From NCBI GenBank assembly GCA_030833605.1, contig JAURGV010000134.1, forward strand, positions 1 to 6,579: 6,579 nucleotides of DNA, read 5' to 3'. The position numbers and the translations under genes were made by a program. The notes under the pieces are model-generated. The model made no database searches. It was not told the origin of the DNA and worked only from the letters and a program-made list of their open reading frames with translations. Shown here in pieces: positions 3,649 to 6,579 of this stretch. The stretch comes from Rhodothermales bacterium. GTDB taxonomy: Bacteria > Bacteroidota > Rhodothermia > Rhodothermales > UBA10348. Every line of letters starts with the position of its first letter. Within the stretch, counting starts at the first letter, position 1.

Positions 3649-6579
3649 TATTTGATCACCGCGAATTTGCCAATGAATGTTCCTTCTACCGATTCAACAT
3701 GGAATATGTAGAGGCCATAGGCGATGTTCATATTGTCTTTGGTTCTCAGGTCCCAGAAGGCTTTTCCGTCGTCTAGTGTCGACTCATGATGGATGGTGTC
3801 CACCAGTTCACCCGCTAGGCTGTAAATGCGAATCGTACACTTGGCCGGAACGTTCGCAAAGTATAATCTTCGATCCCCGCGTTCGGCTCTTGATACCGGA
3901 TTACGAGGCTCTAATTCGTTCGTCCCCACATACGGGTTCGGAACGACATAAATGTCTCGCAATTCCTTCTTCGCTAACTCACTGTCAGTAGACGCCGCTA
4001 CCGTGCTGAAGCTGTAGGAATCGTTTACGGAGAACGGCTTGGTTGTTTTAATGAAGAAAACGTCTCCAGTGCCGGGTTTTTCACCGATATCGGTGAAGGT
4101 AACCTGCCAACTGGCAACCGTTGCACCATTTACGGTGTCCAGGAAAATAATGGCTTCATTGACGTCCCAAGCACCGTTTCTGTTAAGATCGGTTACGAAA
4201 ACACGTATCTCGGTATTGGCTTGGGTCAGGTTGGTAACCTTAAACGGCAAGGGAAGGTTGTTTGAAAAGCCCGTCGAAACGTTTGCGTTATCAAAAACGA
4301 TTTCATAGTCGTTTGGCTGTGGAATTCTGCCAGGCCCAGCTTTTGCCGTAACTACTTCGAATTCTACGCCTTTGCCGCCCGACGACCATCCCGTTTCCTC
4401 TGGGTCGATGGCCAGAACATTGTCATTTACGAACAAATGCATCCCATCAAATACAGGATTGGCTTCTTGGCCCGAAAGCAATCGGCTATCGTATACAGGA
4501 AAATAAGTGAACGTAGCGGTCAAGATGTCTCCGTCTTGCACGTTAGGACTCGTTACCTGAACGTTTCCAAGCGTAGCGTTGAGTACATAATCACCCGGTG
4601 AGGTTAGTACGGCACCACTCGCCGTTTTTAAAATGAGGGTCCCATCTTTCACATTTTGGTATCCAAGACTCGCAGTTTTCCCAACTACAGCCCGAATCGA
4701 CTTCGTAATCGTCAAATTGTCTTCAATGGAGTACCTGGTCGGTGACGACTTGAACGTCAATTTGTAGCTACCGCCGTCTTTTACCCGCAGCTCATCCAAT
4801 ATCCTGATTTCAATGTCTCCTGTGGCATGACCTGTTAGGTGACTAACACCGCCAGCGTCTGCAATGGCAGAGGGGACGTAACCCGCTGTTCTGGGTTTTG
4901 GAATAACCGCAATCGTGTTGGTATCAAAGATATAACTGTCATCTACTGGGTTATAGGTGATGGTTTTTGACGTTTCACTAGGCGGAATACCTGAAATAAA
5001 GGATCCGGTTTGCCCAGGTGCATAGCCACGATCATATGCGGTGACGGAGTAATAATACGTCTGACCGTTTTTAACGTCCGTATCCTCATAGGTGTGGAAT
5101 AAACCGGTGTCGTCACCCAGGTCAAAGGAAACACCCCTTTGCGGGAATACAATCGGGCTTGGGCCTCTCAAACCGTTATTGAGGTCGAATTTGGCTTCAA
5201 CACCCAGTTTATTGGTTAGCGGCTGGAATAGGAATTTTGATCCGTTAATGTCCGTAATAAGCTGTCGATCGCTGAATTCGTGATCCGTAGACCGGTAAAC
5301 GGCATATCCTTCAAAATCCTTGGAACGAGATAGTGGGTCCAGGGAGTCTTCTGCTCTGCTATCCCAGTACAACGTTACTTTTTTGTCGCCAGGAACCGCG
5401 CGAATTTTCGGTTTGTCGGGGGGGCGAGCAAAGCGGTAACCTACGTTAAATATTTGTTGAACCGTCTCGGCATTCAACCGAAGGTCTGAGAGGTTCTCTC
5501 CAACCAAAAGAGCGATAGAAAACCGTTTGGTTTCGCCTGCACGAAGGGGGAAACTGCCCGATCCGTACAGGAATACATAGTCGCCCGGCTCGGAAGGGAC
5601 CGAATCAAATCGGCCCGGCTTAACCCAGCCCCAAACCTGTTCGTCTTCGCGGATATTTGAACCGGAGAATCGGGGTGAAGCAAACGAGGTCAGCCCAATC
5701 ATGTCCGATTCATCGATGTCCGTGAATTCGAAATTGGGTTCGCCCGGCTTGGTGATATCAAATTGATCGCCAGCGGTTGGTTTTCCGTCGTTTTCACCTT
5801 TGTCGCCTGTCCCAGGTATGCCATCTTGTCCGACGTCGTCCGTTTCAGGGTCCCAATCGTTATCGTTGTCAATTCCGTCGGTCCACGATTCGTCGATCAT
5901 ACCGTCGTCGTCGTTATCAATGCCATCTCCGGGGTAAAAAACGCCGTTGATTATTTCATTTCCAACGCCTGGACTTTCTAAAAACTTGTAGCCAAAGTAT
6001 CCTGGTACCCGACCCGGAACGTCACCAATTTGGTTATTGTCCCACGCAAAGACCATGTTGCGGGGCTGATCAAAAAAAGCCAAATCGTCCTGCCAGTCAC
6101 CAGGTCCACCAACGTGCGGATCTCCCCACATGCCAAACGTCACTTTATCGAGGTCGGTGTCACTCTTGTTGGAGATTTTGTACACCAAAAAGATCGCATC
6201 TTCTGCGAGCGGGTTGGCCCATTGATACAATCGGACTTCTACTTCAAGACCCAGTCCCTTTTTGGTTACGCTATTTTTGAAAGGGAAGTAGGCAAACTCC
6301 TTATTGGAGTAGTCATTCATGAAATACAGCGCTTCTTTGTCTGCATTGGATGAACCTTGCTGAAGCGCTCCCGGCCACACATACTCTTTTAAATTGTCGT
6401 TGTACCAAGAGGCCGGCCATGAATCCGGACGACCATCCAAGTCTTTATCCTGCGAATCCGACGTCGGAATTAAATCGGAATCGCGGCTAACCACTTCAAT
6501 GCCCTCAAAACCACCAACAGGTTCTGCGCAGGGAATCGGCTGCCAGCCCCACCGTTCGGATTGGTCAGGAGAAATCTCG
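3648..6579 (-). CDS. Large secreted T9SS cargo protein with Asp-rich Ca-binding motifs and Fn3-like module; 5' end beyond the window
   Basis: At least 976 residues are encoded. The frame stays open from the stop at 3648 to the right edge, so the GTG at 6494 is an internal valine (context FEGIEVVSRDSD) and the signal peptide must lie outside. Residues below count from the first complete codon (6578). A DxDxDGxPD loop is at 44-52. A beta-rich region follows, interrupted by an acidic stretch at 217-248 with GIDNDDDGMIDE and DGIDNDND, resembling Ca-binding thrombospondin-3-type loops. A clear Fn3-like module starts near 386 (PKIRAVPGDKKVTLYWD) and runs to about 523 (TYYYSVTAYD). A dockerin/EF-hand-like loop DLNRNGAWDVNE is at 797-808. 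The last ~98 residues form a FlgD/T9SS-type sorting domain, from VPNPYVG (879-885) to the terminal KFAVIK. Proteins with this layout are common in Rhodothermota, Ignavibacteria and relatives and generally lack known function. No catalytic motif was seen; a surface structural or binding role is inferred. It is the first visible gene of the operon and overlaps the barrel gene by one base. Confidence 0.85.
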   Translation of the reverse strand, partial: EISPDQSERWGWQPIPCAEPVGGFEGIEVVSRDSDLIPTSDSQDKDLDGRPDSWPASWYNDNLKEYVWPGALQQGSSNADKEALYFMNDYSNKEFAYFPFKNSVTKKGLGLEVEVRLYQWANPLAEDAIFLVYKISNKSDTDLDKVTFGMWGDPHVGGPGDWQDDLAFFDQPRNMVFAWDNNQIGDVPGRVPGYFGYKFLESPGVGNEIINGVFYPGDGIDNDDDGMIDESWTDGIDNDNDWDPETDDVGQDGIPGTGDKGENDGKPTAGDQFDITKPGEPNFEFTDIDESDMIGLTSFASPRFSGSNIREDEQVWGWVKPGRFDSVPSEPGDYVFLYGSGSFPLRAGETKRFSIALLVGENLSDLRLNAETVQQIFNVGYRFARPPDKPKIRAVPGDKKVTLYWDSRAEDSLDPLSRSKDFEGYAVYRSTDHEFSDRQLITDINGSKFLFQPLTNKLGVEAKFDLNNGLRGPSPIVFPQRGVSFDLGDDTGLFHTYEDTDVKNGQTYYYSVTAYDRGYAPGQTGSFISGIPPSETSKTITYNPVDDSYIFDTNTIAVIPKPRTAGYVPSAIADAGGVSHLTGHATGDIEIRILDELRVKDGGSYKLTFKSSPTRYSIEDNLTITKSIRAVVGKTASLGYQNVKDGTLILKTASGAVLTSPGDYVLNATLGNVQVTSPNVQDGDILTATFTYFPVYDSRLLSGQEANPVFDGMHLFVNDNVLAIDPEETGWSSGGKGVEFEVVTAKAGPGRIPQPNDYEIVFDNANVSTGFSNNLPLPFKVTNLTQANTEIRVFVTDLNRNGAWDVNEAIIFLDTVNGATVASWQVTFTDIGEKPGTGDVFFIKTTKPFSVNDSYSFSTVAASTDSELAKKELRDIYVVPNPYVGTNELEPRNPVSRAERGDRRLYFANVPAKCTIRIYSLAGELVDTIHHESTLDDGKAFWDLRTKDNMNIAYGLYIFHVESVEGTFIGKFAVIK

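Noticed and set aside
5835..5930. Repetitive tcg-rich stretch as a microsatellite or CRISPR-like repeat
   Set aside because: It stays in frame and encodes Asp/Asn-rich Ca-binding loops; there are no regular repeats with unique spacers.
3677..6353. Plus-strand and alternate minus-strand frames within the large cargo gene
   Set aside because: They are shadow frames created by the composition of the true gene, and none resembles a known protein.

Overview
The window looks like a piece of a Bacteroidota-type chromosome in the broad sense (Bacteroidota, Rhodothermota and relatives). Two proteins end in type IX secretion (T9SS) C-terminal sorting domains. A third is a PorV/PorQ-like outer-membrane barrel, a family largely confined to that superphylum. 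A TAnnTTTG-type -7 element (TACATTTG) sits just upstream of the fourth gene. No plasmid, phage, IS, CRISPR or tRNA signal was seen. I cannot name a genus from the sequence alone. All four protein genes lie on the minus strand, so transcription runs from high to low coordinates. From the right edge they are as follows. (1) 3648-6579: the 3' part of a very large secreted T9SS cargo protein with Ca-binding-type Asp-rich motifs, an Fn3-like module and a PNPY...KFAVIK sorting domain. Its frame is open to the window edge, so its true start lies outside. (2) 2578-3648: a PorV/PorQ-family barrel whose ATG overlaps the previous stop codon by one base (TAATG). (3) 902-2530: a secreted zinc N-acetylmuramoyl-L-alanine amidase of the PGRP/Ami_2 type, with its own T9SS sorting domain, 47 nt downstream of the barrel gene. 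(4) 1-531: the N-terminal 177 residues of a UDP-glucuronate decarboxylase (UDP-xylose synthase), cut by the left edge. Genes 1-3 form one probable operon. It encodes a surface-exposed cargo protein, an outer-membrane barrel of the family that includes the T9SS cargo-shuttling PorV, and a second T9SS cargo that cleaves peptidoglycan. Gene 4 belongs to nucleotide-sugar and surface-polysaccharide synthesis and appears to be a separate unit. The 370-bp gap at 532-901 is the only substantial non-coding stretch and the least ordinary part of the window. It holds three consecutive stem-loops at 744-858. The last is a strong hairpin followed by a T-run, oriented as a plus-strand intrinsic terminator although no plus-strand gene is evident. 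A weak minus-strand terminator facing it (875-896) follows the amidase stop. Together these suggest a small structured plus-strand RNA converging on the amidase operon. The gap also contains the candidate promoter of gene 4.
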